64,000 bases of DNA from an uncultured Lachnospiraceae bacterium (GTDB lineage Bacteria > Bacillota > Clostridia > Lachnospirales > Lachnospiraceae): the NCBI GenBank assembly GCA_910585635.1, contig CAJUFE010000001.1:201292-265291 (forward strand), written 5' to 3'. Of this stretch, positions 50,874-60,852 are shown piece after piece. Under the pieces are notes generated by a model. It was given only the letters and a program-made list of their open reading frames with translations, was not told where the DNA came from and made no database searches. Numbering within the stretch: position 1 is the first letter of the stretch; the number at the start of each line of letters is the position of its first letter. Both the position numbers and the translations under genes were made by a program.

Positions 50874-51767
50874 ATGGTCTCGATCATATTACCTACTTAT
50901 AATGGAAAAAGATATATACAGGGATCCATAGAAAGCGTATTGGCTCAGACCTATCAGGATTGGGAACTGATCGTGATCGACGATCATTCTGAGGATGGCA
51001 CAGGAAAGATCGTCCAGGGATACGCAGACAAGGACAGCCGGATCAAGCTATATCGAAATGAGGAGAACCTGCGCTTACCGGCTTCGCTGAACAAAGGCTT
51101 CTCCTTGAGTAAGGGAAAGTATCTTACCTGGACCTCCGATGATAACCTGTTCAAGGAAAATGCGATAGGAAGATTTGTACAGACATTAGAAAAAGACCAT
51201 GATATCGGCCTGGTGTTTTCTGCGATGGAGATCATCGATGCCCGTGGAGATGTGATCGGCCATACGCCGCCTGTCCAAGATCTGGGAGAGATCCATTATA
51301 AAAATATCGTCAGGGCATCCTTTATGTACACGCGGGCTGTGTATGAAAAGGTGGGCGACTATGATGTGGACCGGTTCCTGGTAGAAGATCATGACTATTG
51401 GCTCAGGATCGCAAGGGAGTTTACGATCACATATATAGCAGAGCCATTATATGTATACAGGACCCACCCAGGGAGCCTGACAGAGACCAGGAATCGGCAG
51501 ATGCAGGAGGCGAAGATCGCTTTGCTAAAGGACGAGCTCCGTTCGGAGATGCTATCGGATGGGATCAGAGCCGGTATCTATAGGGAGCTGGCGATCGCGG
51601 CTTTTAGCATAGACCGGTATGGGATGATGAAGGATCATGTGGAGCATATAAAGGAACTGCGGGGCGATATCAGTACCCTACCCATGAAAGTCCGATGCGC
51701 CTATAAGATGGGAGAAAGACCAACGGCGCTGCTGAAAAAGATATATAGGGGGATAAAGAGGAGATAG
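50874..51767 (+). CDS. Glycosyltransferase family 2
   Basis: 297 residues. MVSIILPTYNGKRYIQGSIESVLAQTYQDWELIVIDDHSEDGT is the GT-A donor site, YLTWTSDDNLF supplies the metal-binding acidic motif, and VEDHDYWLRIA the catalytic ED region. The C-terminus is helical. The start ATG 50874 is preceded by AAGGAGG. It probably adds one residue of the repeat unit on the cytoplasmic face. Confidence 0.93.
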   Translation: MVSIILPTYNGKRYIQGSIESVLAQTYQDWELIVIDDHSEDGTGKIVQGYADKDSRIKLYRNEENLRLPASLNKGFSLSKGKYLTWTSDDNLFKENAIGRFVQTLEKDHDIGLVFSAMEIIDARGDVIGHTPPVQDLGEIHYKNIVRASFMYTRAVYEKVGDYDVDRFLVEDHDYWLRIAREFTITYIAEPLYVYRTHPGSLTETRNRQMQEAKIALLKDELRSEMLSDGIRAGIYRELAIAAFSIDRYGMMKDHVEHIKELRGDISTLPMKVRCAYKMGERPTALLKKIYRGIKRR

Positions 51768-51773
51768 GGCGAT

Positions 51774-53270
51774 ATGGTCACAAAGCTAAAAGTACTATCT
51801 GAACGGTCGGTCATCCTATTGTTCTTACTGATGACGGCATGTTTTATCTGGATACCGGAAAAGAGCATCCTGCTGTGTCCTTTACTCTTTATAGGACTTG
51901 TCTTAGGATTGTCCAGGTCCAAACGGGATGGACATTTTATCGTCGTTGGGGGGTACGGTGATGTTTTGATCGGGATATGTACATTTATCCCGCGCTTTCT
52001 ATATTGGATGGCGATGAGAGGCACACTGCGGCAGATCGGCGAGGTCGATAGGATCATTTTGGATTCTGCTGTTACAGGGAGATATACGGATATCCTTTCT
52101 GGATTTGAAAATTATCCGGATAAGACATTTTATTTTCGGATGTTCCCCCATAAGCTCTGTTATCCGGCCTTATTACATGCGATAGGGTTGAGGGACCAAG
52201 ACCGTATCATCTTATTCCAGATATTTTGCGCGGTCATAGCTGCTATATCGATCTGCGAGATAGGCAGATGTCTGGTGTCGGATCGAGTGGGATATATCGC
52301 AGGCCTGTTATATGCGTTATGGCCTGCCCAGATCGTGTATCTGGTGTTCATCTCCGAGGAAAACGTATCGATCATTTGTCTGCTATCCTTGATGCTGCTC
52401 ATCATTAAGGCAAAAGAAAAGATCGATAAGGGCGGAGATGATAAAAGATCCAGGGTTTTGATCACGGGCTATTCTGTCGCGGCTGGGATCATATCGGGTA
52501 TAGGTGCGTGTTTTAAGGATTGGTGTATGATCATCCTGATCGCGTCCTTTTTGGTCATGCTATCGGGGCCATCGGATCGCTGGACGGATAAAAGGAGGCT
52601 TGCTTTTTATGGCATAGTGACATTGTTTTTCCGCTGGGCGGTCAAAGCGTTGATCGTATGCCGTTTGGAGCATCTCTTACAGGCGACGGTCAACGCGGAT
52701 AACCTCGCTTGTTATCTATATGTGTCATTGCATCCGTGGAATGCCGGAGGCTATAATGCGGCGCGATATAAAGAATATTTTGATCTGGTCACAGCGAAAG
52801 GGTTTGACTTTGACGCGGCGAACCTGGCGGCGGTGAAGCTTACCATCAAGAATGTGATAGGGTCCGTGAAAAGGATCCCATGGCTGCTTGGCTATAAACT
52901 GCGGGGAGGATATCATGATGATCTTCATATGATCAGCAATGCGATGGGCAGTATAGGGGATATAAGCAAAAGAGAACGGTGCAGCCTGTTTTTTGATAGG
53001 TTAAGATCAGTGGACTATGTATATTGGACGACGATCGTGATCGGCGGGATCTATGCGGCGATAGCTGTATTACAAGAAAGGGATAGGAAAGCTTTATGGC
53101 TCATAACGATCTTAGTAGGAGGATTGTCCCTTATCTTACTGATCGAGAGTGAAGGCAGATATAAATATTGTATACAGCCGGTCTGGCTAGTATGTTCTGT
53201 CTGGGGGATGGATGAGCTTTCCGGGAAGGTGGAAAAATGGTGGAAGGCCATTTTAAGCCGCGGAAACTGA
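51774..53270 (+). CDS. GT-C (family 39-like) membrane glycosyltransferase
   Basis: 498 residues with about ten membrane helices and an outward loop after the first ones that carries acidic residues (GEVDRIILDSAVTGRYTD). Helix-turn ALWPAQIVYLVFISEEN and the later ACFKDWCMIIL are shared with the frameshifted protein at 60853, so the two are paralogues. GT-C enzymes take sugars from polyprenyl-phosphate donors outside the membrane, which matches the DPPR synthase-like gene at 45728. It begins six bases after the GT2 gene. Donor and acceptor unknown. Confidence 0.75.
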   Translation: MVTKLKVLSERSVILLFLLMTACFIWIPEKSILLCPLLFIGLVLGLSRSKRDGHFIVVGGYGDVLIGICTFIPRFLYWMAMRGTLRQIGEVDRIILDSAVTGRYTDILSGFENYPDKTFYFRMFPHKLCYPALLHAIGLRDQDRIILFQIFCAVIAAISICEIGRCLVSDRVGYIAGLLYALWPAQIVYLVFISEENVSIICLLSLMLLIIKAKEKIDKGGDDKRSRVLITGYSVAAGIISGIGACFKDWCMIILIASFLVMLSGPSDRWTDKRRLAFYGIVTLFFRWAVKALIVCRLEHLLQATVNADNLACYLYVSLHPWNAGGYNAARYKEYFDLVTAKGFDFDAANLAAVKLTIKNVIGSVKRIPWLLGYKLRGGYHDDLHMISNAMGSIGDISKRERCSLFFDRLRSVDYVYWTTIVIGGIYAAIAVLQERDRKALWLITILVGGLSLILLIESEGRYKYCIQPVWLVCSVWGMDELSGKVEKWWKAILSRGN

Positions 53271-53421
53271 TCCTGCTCTGGATACAGGTCAATCTGATGA
53301 GACAGCATTTAGTGGAAAGGATAGTTGAAAGATGGATGGATATGCGATCAAGACCCGGATGCTGCAAATGGATAGGAGAAGAGAACAATAAGGATAAGGA
53401 TATAGATCGAAGGGGGTCGGG

Positions 53422-54513
53422 ATGAAGAGGATCATGCTCATATTCGGGACAAGGCCGGAGGCTATAAAGATGTGTCCCCTTGTGGATGAATTAAAAAAAA
53501 GAAAGACGATAGAAACGATCGTCTGTGTGACGGGACAGCACAGGCAGATGTTGGACCAGGTTTTGGCGGTGTTCCATGTAGTGCCAGACTATGACCTTTC
53601 TATCATGAAGGATCGGCAGACGTTGTTTGATATCACGGTAAATATCCTGGAGCGGATAAAGGAAGTATTGGAAAAGGCCAGGCCAGATATCGTCCTGGTC
53701 CATGGAGATACGACAACTGCATTTGTATCTGCTCTGGCAGCGTTCTATCTGCAGATCCCGGTAGGTCATGTAGAAGCCGGGCTCAGGACATTTGATATCT
53801 ACAGCCCATATCCAGAAGAATTTAACCGGCAGGCGATATCCCTCATCAGCGCTTATGATTTTGCGCCGACAGAAAAGAGCCGATCGAACCTGGTCAGGGC
53901 AGGAAAAGACACATCGAGGATCTGGGTGACTGGCAATACGGTCATCGATGCGCTGAGGACTACCGTAAGGGCAGATTACACGCATCCGGAGCTGGACTGG
54001 GCTAAGGGGAGTCGGTTGGTCTTTATCACAGCACATAGGAGGGAGAGCCTTGGAGAGCCGATGTACCATATGTTCAGAGCGATCAGGCGCGTCCTGGATG
54101 AGCACCCAGATGTAAAAGCACTCTATCCGATCCATATGAACCCGGTCGTAAGGCAGGCTGCAGAAGAGGGGTTAGGCGGTCTTGACCGCATCCACATCAT
54201 AGAACCTGTGGAAGTGTTGGATTGCCACAATCTGATGGCAAGGAGCCATCTGATACTTACGGATAGCGGGGGGATCCAGGAGGAAGCCCCATCGCTGGGA
54301 AAACCGGTCTTGGTCATGCGTGATACAACTGAAAGGCCGGAAGGGATAGCGGCAGGTACATTGAGACTGGTCGGGACAGATGAAGAGAGGATCTATCAGG
54401 ATTTCAAAGAGCTGCTGGAAAATGATACGTTATATGAAGAGATGGCTAAGGCCGATAACCCATATGGAGATGGCCACGCGAGCGAGAGGATCGCAGATGT
54501 CCTAGAGGCATAG
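53422..54513 (+). CDS. wecB: UDP-N-acetylglucosamine 2-epimerase (non-hydrolysing)
   Basis: 363 residues. GTRPEAIKMCPL, VHGDTTTAF, GHVEAGLRTFD, YPEEFNRQ, ITAHRRE and DSGGIQEEAPSLGKPVLVMRDTTERPE are the full set of WecB motifs. It makes UDP-ManNAc from UDP-GlcNAc. The WecG/TagA transferase at 43722 is its natural user. The 150 bases before ATG 53422 hold only a short open frame in another register that I do not accept as a gene. Confidence 0.95.
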   Translation: MKRIMLIFGTRPEAIKMCPLVDELKKRKTIETIVCVTGQHRQMLDQVLAVFHVVPDYDLSIMKDRQTLFDITVNILERIKEVLEKARPDIVLVHGDTTTAFVSALAAFYLQIPVGHVEAGLRTFDIYSPYPEEFNRQAISLISAYDFAPTEKSRSNLVRAGKDTSRIWVTGNTVIDALRTTVRADYTHPELDWAKGSRLVFITAHRRESLGEPMYHMFRAIRRVLDEHPDVKALYPIHMNPVVRQAAEEGLGGLDRIHIIEPVEVLDCHNLMARSHLILTDSGGIQEEAPSLGKPVLVMRDTTERPEGIAAGTLRLVGTDEERIYQDFKELLENDTLYEEMAKADNPYGDGHASERIADVLEA

Positions 54514-54536
54514 TGTTGAAGGAGAGAGGGAGATAG

Positions 54537-56084
54537 ATGAAGATCGGGATCATAACATTAGTGGGCTCGGATAATTGCGGATCGCTGCTCCAGACCTATG
54601 CGCTGCAGACGTATCTGGAAAAGCATTATGACTGTACAGTCGATGTGATCGACTATCAAGACAAAGTGAGTGCAAGGACATATGGTATAGTCGCTCCTGC
54701 TATCTTGATGAGACCGATCCAATTATTCCGCACGATCCAATATCATAAGCGCTTGATCTCCCAGAAAGAGGATTACGCGAGATTCCGGAGGAGATATATC
54801 CATTTGACAGAGAAGAGCTACCGCACAGTGGAAGACCTCCGCAAGGAAAGCTGGACCTATGATATCCTGATCAGTGGGAGCGATCAGGTATGGAATTGGC
54901 CGGAAGCCTATATCGATGAGACCTACTTTTTAAGCTGGGCAGGCGATGCGGTGAGGAAGATCGCCTATGCGCCGAGCACAGGCGGGAGCATCGACCCGAA
55001 AGATGCCCTGACCGTGTGGACGGATGAAGACAGGAGGGACTTAAAAAAGATCCATGATCTTTTACACCGCTATCAGATGATCTCCGTGAGAGAGGAGAGC
55101 GGGAAGCGATACCTGGATCGGATACTTGCGGCAGATATCCCGATAGTCGCAGACCCGACCCTTATGCTGGACAAAAAAGATTGGGATAAGATCGTCCCGG
55201 AAAGGGCTGTCGAGGGGAGGTATATCTTCTATTATTCCTACGGTTATAAGGATCAGGAGCTCAATGGGCTGGTGAAAAGAGCGGCGGACATATTAGGCCT
55301 GCCTGTGTATGTGATCAACGCATCCTTGTGGAACCATACAAAAGCAGGGTTGTGGGATTTTAAGATCCATAAAGACGGCGGCCCGCTGGCATACCTTTCT
55401 TTGATGAAATATGCGGAATATGTTTTTGCCGAATCGTTCCATGGTTGTATCTTTGCTTTTATATTTAAAAAAAATTTTTGGTTTTTGAACGATCATAGCG
55501 ACGGAAAGGTGGAGCCGAGGATCAAGTCACTGCTTGAAAACTTTTCTTTGATGGATCGGATATTGCATAAAGGTAATTTTGATACGACCGATCTGAAAAG
55601 ACCTATCGACTATGCGGCAGATTTCGATAGGCTAGAAAGTTTGAGGGATCTGTCGAAGGATTTTATGGACAGAGCGGTCGGGACAGATATCGATGTAAGA
55701 TATCCAGAGGACGCACTGGAATATCGGATCGCGATGGCTACAGACTGGATAGCGTTTTCAGATGAAAAGATAAAAGACCGGTTTAAAAAAATAAAGCCGA
55801 TGGCGGAGCGGTTCATGAGGACATGCTCGGATAAGGTGTTCGATCGATATCTCCATGTTCCCAAAGCAGACTTTTTGAAGATGGACGAGGAGGAGTATCT
55901 GGAAGCACTGAAAGAAAGTCTATGGTATAAGGAGCAGGCAGAGCATCGGAAGTTACGGCATAGGTTTGGGTACTTGGGCCACCTTTTTTATCGGACATCC
56001 CGAAAATATAGAGAAGGCGGTATGAGAGCGGTGGTCAAAGGGGTGATGGTCAAGTATAAGTGGTGGTTCAGGATAGGCTATTGA
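54537..56084 (+). CDS. Polysaccharide pyruvyl transferase family protein
   Basis: 515 residues. GIITLVGSDNCGSLLQTYALQ, ILISGSDQVWNW, YAPSTGG, ISVREESGKRYL, IVADPTLML and EYVFAESFHGCIFAFIF match the PF04230 GT-B-like fold, including the SxHG near the donor site. The enzyme adds a pyruvate ketal from phosphoenolpyruvate to a sugar. The final 130 residues are an extra helical, basic tail. It starts 23 bases after wecB. An A8 run at 55467 lies in frame. Confidence 0.9.
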   Translation: MKIGIITLVGSDNCGSLLQTYALQTYLEKHYDCTVDVIDYQDKVSARTYGIVAPAILMRPIQLFRTIQYHKRLISQKEDYARFRRRYIHLTEKSYRTVEDLRKESWTYDILISGSDQVWNWPEAYIDETYFLSWAGDAVRKIAYAPSTGGSIDPKDALTVWTDEDRRDLKKIHDLLHRYQMISVREESGKRYLDRILAADIPIVADPTLMLDKKDWDKIVPERAVEGRYIFYYSYGYKDQELNGLVKRAADILGLPVYVINASLWNHTKAGLWDFKIHKDGGPLAYLSLMKYAEYVFAESFHGCIFAFIFKKNFWFLNDHSDGKVEPRIKSLLENFSLMDRILHKGNFDTTDLKRPIDYAADFDRLESLRDLSKDFMDRAVGTDIDVRYPEDALEYRIAMATDWIAFSDEKIKDRFKKIKPMAERFMRTCSDKVFDRYLHVPKADFLKMDEEEYLEALKESLWYKEQAEHRKLRHRFGYLGHLFYRTSRKYREGGMRAVVKGVMVKYKWWFRIGY

Positions 56085-56121
56085 CCGATAGGAACAGGCG
56101 AAAGGATGGATCGAGCTATCC

Positions 56122-57684
56122 ATGCAGGTAGATGCGCAAAGGCAAAAAGACAATATCATAAGAAATGGCCTATGGGGGATCGTTTATAAGATCTTTGCGT
56201 TATTGACCCCATTTGTCATCAGGACGATCATCATCCATAAGCTCGGTATGGAATATCTGGGACTAAATAATCTCTTTGCTTCATTGCTCCAGATATTAAA
56301 TATGGCTGAACTGGGTTTTGGCTCGGCTGTTGTGTATAATCTCTATAAGCCGTTAGCGGAGCAAGATCGTGCGACAGTGAACGCATTGATGTGCTACTAT
56401 AAAAAAGTATATAGATCCATAGGGACGGCGATCCTTTTGATAGGACTCTGCTGTATGCCGATACTGCCTTATGTCATAAATGGGGACACTCCAGACGGGG
56501 TTGATGTGTATGTCCTTTATGGTATGAGCCTGCTATCTACGGTATCCTCTTATTTTTGTTTCGCATATCGTTCCGCACTGTTGAACGCGGATCAGCGGAA
56601 AGACCTGATCGATAAGATCGCCTTGATCTGTATGCTCTTTAAATATACCGCACAAGTCAGTATCCTGTTAGCGGTCGGTGATCTGTATCTGTACTATGGA
56701 GTGGATATCCTCACGACCCTTTTCAATAATATCCTGATCGCTCTTTTTGTGAAAAGGATATATCCGGGGCTGGATGAGCAAGGTGTATTACAAGAGGATA
56801 TCAAAAAAGAGATCTATGCTAAGGTGAAAGGCTTGATGGTGTATAAGCTGTCAGGAAAGACAAAGAATGCGTTTGACAGTGTGGTCCTTTCGACATTTTT
56901 AGGATTAGCAGTTGTCGCGCGATATGGCAATTACTATTATCTGTTAAATAATCTGGTCGTATTGCTCGCAAGCATAACATCCGCGGTCGAAGCGACAGCG
57001 GGGAACCGATTGATCACACAAAGTGAAAAAACAAATCATGAGGATTTTATGAGACTGGTATTTGTCCATAGCTGGATCTCCGATGTCGCATGTGTGTGCT
57101 TGTTTTGTCTATATCAACATTTTATGGAAATGTGGGTTGGGAGAGGAGAGATGTTCCCATTCTATATGGTGATCTGTTTTTGTATATATTTCTTCCTGCT
57201 CTCAAGCTGTGAATCAAGGAACACCTATATAAACGCTGCAGGTCTATGGTGGGAGAACAGGTTTAGGGCGGTCGGGAGTGCAGTGGTGAATCTGATCCTA
57301 AATCTAGTTTTTGTGAGGATATGGGGGATATTCGGAGTACTTTTGGCAACGATCATATCCACACTGCTCTTTGATGTCATTTTTACATCATGGACCCTAT
57401 ATCGATATTGTTTTCGGGGAGAGCATGTCGTCCAATATTATCGCTGGTGGATAAAGCAGTCCATATTGACGGCAGGGTCTTGCATCTGTATGTATCTTAT
57501 CTGTTCGGTGATAGAGTGTCCGGGGGTGGGCGGGTTTGTGATAAAGGGGATGGTCTGTGTGGTAGGGACAGATCTGCTATTTATCCTGTTTAAGAGGAAC
57601 GATCCATCGTTCAAAGATCTGGCAGATAAGATCTTATCATTGAAAAAGGGATCCTGCCGAGGTTGGGAAGGGGATAGGAGATAG
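56122..57684 (+). CDS. wzx: Wzx-type oligosaccharide flippase
   Basis: 520 residues with about twelve to fourteen hydrophobic helices. The N-terminal NIIRNGLWGIVYKIFALLTPFVIRTIIIHKLGMEYLGLNNLFASLLQILNMAELGFGSAVVY is the characteristic start of the MOP-family polysaccharide transporters of Firmicutes. It moves the lipid-linked repeat unit across the membrane. The stop is directly followed by the ATG of the next gene. Start ATG 56122. Confidence 0.9.
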   Translation: MQVDAQRQKDNIIRNGLWGIVYKIFALLTPFVIRTIIIHKLGMEYLGLNNLFASLLQILNMAELGFGSAVVYNLYKPLAEQDRATVNALMCYYKKVYRSIGTAILLIGLCCMPILPYVINGDTPDGVDVYVLYGMSLLSTVSSYFCFAYRSALLNADQRKDLIDKIALICMLFKYTAQVSILLAVGDLYLYYGVDILTTLFNNILIALFVKRIYPGLDEQGVLQEDIKKEIYAKVKGLMVYKLSGKTKNAFDSVVLSTFLGLAVVARYGNYYYLLNNLVVLLASITSAVEATAGNRLITQSEKTNHEDFMRLVFVHSWISDVACVCLFCLYQHFMEMWVGRGEMFPFYMVICFCIYFFLLSSCESRNTYINAAGLWWENRFRAVGSAVVNLILNLVFVRIWGIFGVLLATIISTLLFDVIFTSWTLYRYCFRGEHVVQYYRWWIKQSILTAGSCICMYLICSVIECPGVGGFVIKGMVCVVGTDLLFILFKRNDPSFKDLADKILSLKKGSCRGWEGDRR

Positions 57685-58560
57685 ATGAACGGTCGGCATG
57701 CCTACATGATCATGGCGCATCATAAATTCCATATATTAAAGGAGCTCTTGCAAGATCTGGACGATGAGCGTAACGATATCTTTTTGCATGTGGACAAGAA
57801 AGCAAGAGACTTTGACCCAGAGGATATATGTGCGGCGATCAAAAAGGCACATATCTATATCACGGAACGCATGGACGTCCGTTGGGGCGGGTTTTCCCAG
57901 ATCCGATGCGTGTTGATGCTGTTAGAGCAGGCGACAGGGACAGGATATCACGCCTATTACCATTTCATGGTCGGCGTGGAGTTCCCCTTAAAGACCCAGG
58001 ACGATATCCATCAGTTTTTTGATGAGCACCAGGGCTATGAGTTCATAGGATTTGACCATGAAGACAAAACGTATATGGACAGGATAAGATACTTTTACAT
58101 ATTTAATGGATATGCGCGGAACAATACATTTTTCCAAAAGATCCTAAACAAGATCAGCTTTGGATGCGTATATATCCAGAAAATGTTACATGTGGATCTG
58201 ACAAAAAAGTATGGGATCGTATTTAAAAAGGGGAACGCCAATTGGAGCATCACCCACGACCTGGCAAGATATATCTTATCAAAAAAAAGAGAGACATACA
58301 GGGTATACAGACATTCTTTTTGTGGGGATGAGATATTTATCCATACGATCGTCTTCAATTCGGATTTTTATAAAAAGGTCTATGATGTGGAGGATGAATA
58401 CGGATCATCTATGCGGGTGATGACATGGGAAGATGAAAAGAATCAGTATCATCTAAAGGACTTGGGATATCTATTGGGGTGTGGGAGACTGTTCGCCAGG
58501 AAGATCGATGGTGAAGACGCATTAAGATTGATCGATGGGATAAAACGATCTCGAGAGTAG
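57685..58560 (+). CDS. GT14 (core-2/I-branching type) glycosyltransferase
   Basis: 291 residues. AYMIMAHHKFHILKELLQDLDDERNDIFLHVDKKA, RWGGFSQIRCVLMLLEQA, YHFMVGVEFPLKTQDDI, ANWSITHDLARYIL and FCGDEIFIHTIVFNS match the branching transferase family PF02485. It probably adds a branch sugar, often GlcNAc, to the polysaccharide. It abuts the flippase gene without a gap. Confidence 0.88.
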   Translation: MNGRHAYMIMAHHKFHILKELLQDLDDERNDIFLHVDKKARDFDPEDICAAIKKAHIYITERMDVRWGGFSQIRCVLMLLEQATGTGYHAYYHFMVGVEFPLKTQDDIHQFFDEHQGYEFIGFDHEDKTYMDRIRYFYIFNGYARNNTFFQKILNKISFGCVYIQKMLHVDLTKKYGIVFKKGNANWSITHDLARYILSKKRETYRVYRHSFCGDEIFIHTIVFNSDFYKKVYDVEDEYGSSMRVMTWEDEKNQYHLKDLGYLLGCGRLFARKIDGEDALRLIDGIKRSRE

Positions 58561-58567
58561 GTACTGT

Positions 58568-59755
58568 ATGAAGATAGAGCCTAAAAAAGCATATGGATGT
58601 TTATTTGTATTGATGATGGTCAATAACTGGTGGGGCGATCTAAAGGTTTTTTCGGATATATATTTTATAGTAAAACCGGCCGTCCTGGGTGTCAGTATGA
58701 TGATCATATCAGGGATGGCTATCAGGGAAAGATATACTGTCTCTGAGTGGATCTTTTGCAGTTTCCTTGTTTTGATAGGAGGGTATACTTCATACGTTAC
58801 AGAAAGCAAGTGGATATTATACCTGGCGATCCTTATCGCTCTGGGAAAAGAGACGGATACAAGGAGCATTTTGATGATCGCCTATAAGACCATATCCGTT
58901 TTTTTGTTGATCTCGGTGTCTGTCTTCATCATCCAGGTTGTTGGATCTCCTGATAGGCTGGGGACGATCAACTATAACGGTATAACTAAGTATGATATGA
59001 ATTTTATTGGCGCGAATGAAGCGGCCAGATACTGGATCTATTGGGTCTTATCATCCCAATGTATTGATACAAAAAGAGCCGTATCGATATTTAATGTTAT
59101 ATTGATGGCTTTCGGAACGGTCTTCTTTTATCTATGCACACGGTCAGAAGCGTTATTGATAGTACCGGGCATCCTCTTTCTTAAATATATGGAACGGTAC
59201 AAAAAATGGGAGTGTCTCGTAAAAAGACTTGGAGGGTACAGCTTTTTGTCGATCGGGATCTGTAGTGTCCTGATATTAGGGTTAAAGGGAACCGGTCTGT
59301 TCGCGCTGGCCGATAGGTTTTGTTCTGGAAGGCTATCGTTAGGTATTGCAGCATTTTGTGAATATGGAGTAACATTTTTAGGAAGACCCCCACTGAGATT
59401 TTATCATTGGATCAATAGGGGGACGGATAATGCATTTCGATTGGTGGTGGATAACGCTTACTATATGATCATGATCCAATATGGGATGATCTATCTTATG
59501 ATCATATCGTTTATCTTTATAAAAGCTTCAAAAAAATGCTCTTATAGAGAAAATATATGCTTTATCGTGTATGCGATCTTTGCGTTGGCGGAAAATGTGA
59601 TATTTTCGCCAACGGCTATCTTTCCAGTGCTCATCGCGGCAAGCGCATGTTGGAGTGAAAGACGTGAAAAGTATATGGATCGGTCGGAGGAGAAGGATCG
59701 GACGGAGATGGGGCATAAGATGGACAGGAAGGAGGGAGGATATCTTGCGGGATAG
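58568..59755 (+). CDS. wzy: Wzy-type polysaccharide polymerase candidate
   Basis: 395 residues with about ten hydrophobic helices and no other conserved domain. The loop GANEAARYWIYWVLSS and the late loop GRPPLRFYHWINRGTDNAFRLVVDNAYYMIMIQYG (D-N-x-Y motif) fit the EpsG/Wzy O-antigen polymerases seen in Firmicutes loci. The locus otherwise lacks a polymerase, which supports the call. It overlaps the start of the acyltransferase by 11 bases. Confidence 0.72.
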   Translation: MKIEPKKAYGCLFVLMMVNNWWGDLKVFSDIYFIVKPAVLGVSMMIISGMAIRERYTVSEWIFCSFLVLIGGYTSYVTESKWILYLAILIALGKETDTRSILMIAYKTISVFLLISVSVFIIQVVGSPDRLGTINYNGITKYDMNFIGANEAARYWIYWVLSSQCIDTKRAVSIFNVILMAFGTVFFYLCTRSEALLIVPGILFLKYMERYKKWECLVKRLGGYSFLSIGICSVLILGLKGTGLFALADRFCSGRLSLGIAAFCEYGVTFLGRPPLRFYHWINRGTDNAFRLVVDNAYYMIMIQYGMIYLMIISFIFIKASKKCSYRENICFIVYAIFALAENVIFSPTAIFPVLIAASACWSERREKYMDRSEEKDRTEMGHKMDRKEGGYLAG

Positions 59756-60783
59756 CAGGATCGATGCGATCAAATATTATGGGATCATAGGTATGGTATT
59801 ATTACATAGCAGTTATCTATTAGATGATGTATCTGGAGATATACCGATACAAATGGCTGTGACCAGTATAGCCGGGATCGGCTTACCGTTGTATTTCTTT
59901 TTGTCGGCCTACTTTTTTACGATAGGATATTCGATCGAGAACATGGATCGTAAGATCATCTCCAGGATCAAGAAGATCGCGATCCCTTATGTCCTCTGGC
60001 AGTTTATCATGATAAAAGGATATCATATCTTAGGCCGTTTGGACCGAAATAGGTTAGGGATAAGATTTATCGACGAGACATATTTTCCATCTGGTATTAA
60101 AGAGACCTTTAAATTTATCTATAAAGGATGGAGGGACCCGCCCTTATGGTATCTGCTGGTCTTGATACAATTTGTTTTTATCACACCAGTATTATTGATG
60201 TTGGTCCAAAAGTTTAGATACATCAGTCTTTTAGCGATCGGCATGATCGTTTTGATCAATGTGGGGTATTATGGAGATATACCTTATGCCAGTCTCCCCT
60301 ATTGGGCTCCGGAATATCTATCAGGGATATGGGTAGCGATCTATATGCCAGATATGGTAAAAAGTAATAAATGGAAAAAATTGGGCGGGGGGGGGGTATG
60401 CAGTAGCTAGCATATTCTTTTTTTGGATAGGTTCTTGTATTTTGCTAAAAACCGAGAGGCAAACATTATATAACTATTTTAAATATTTAGGCTGGGTCTT
60501 GGCTCCGATCGTTCTACTTGGGATATCTTGTTTTATCCCTCAAAAAGAATTCCTTTATAAAGGACAGTTTGATGCGGAATATATCATTTTCTGTATCCAT
60601 TATCCGTTGATCCATATGGTCGCGACTGTGGTTGGAAATTTCATAAAACCGGTTGGGGATGCGCAGAAGATCTATTTCTGGATAGGGGTAGTGGGCGCTG
60701 TGCTTTTATGCAGTCATGTAGCGCATTATTTTTTGAAACGGTGGTGTAGACCGGTATATCGATCGTTATATGGGGACTATTGA
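59745..60783 (+). pseudogene. Acyltransferase 3 gene, out of frame at a poly-G tract (phase OFF)
   Basis: The gene starts at TTG 59745 behind GGAGGGAGG. LRDSRIDAIKYYGIIGMVLLHSSYL, GIGLPLYFFLSAYFF, KKIAIPYVLWQF and DPPLWYLLVLI are typical of membrane O-acyltransferases (AT3 family). At 60387-60396 ten G residues throw the frame into a stop at 60408. Removing one G joins the frame to YAVASIFFFWIGSCILL and the last helices (FCIHYPLIHMVATVV) through 60783, giving an intact 345-residue protein; the length 1039 is one base over a codon multiple. So G9 is ON and the copy here is OFF. An assembly error in the tract is possible. Confidence 0.85.
60387..60396. repeat. Poly-G10 tract inside the acyltransferase gene
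   Basis: Ten consecutive G residues (after GGGC) in an AT-rich gene. Mononucleotide G tracts of this length are the usual slipped-strand switches of phase-variable surface genes. It is the only G/C homopolymer of this length I noticed in the window. Confidence 0.9.
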
Positions 60784-60852
60784 CCTTAACATTAAAAATA
60801 TGTGGAGGAAAATGGTTTTTCATTGGCGGTCAGGTGAAGAAAGGAGGAGGTC

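Noticed and set aside
53237..53425. 62-residue open frame overlapping the GT-C gene end and wecB start
   Set aside because: No recognisable domain and no clear RBS; the ATGA overlap with wecB is probably chance.
55467..55474. A8 tract in the pyruvyl transferase gene as a second phase switch
   Set aside because: The gene is intact and runs of A of this length are expected in AT-rich DNA.
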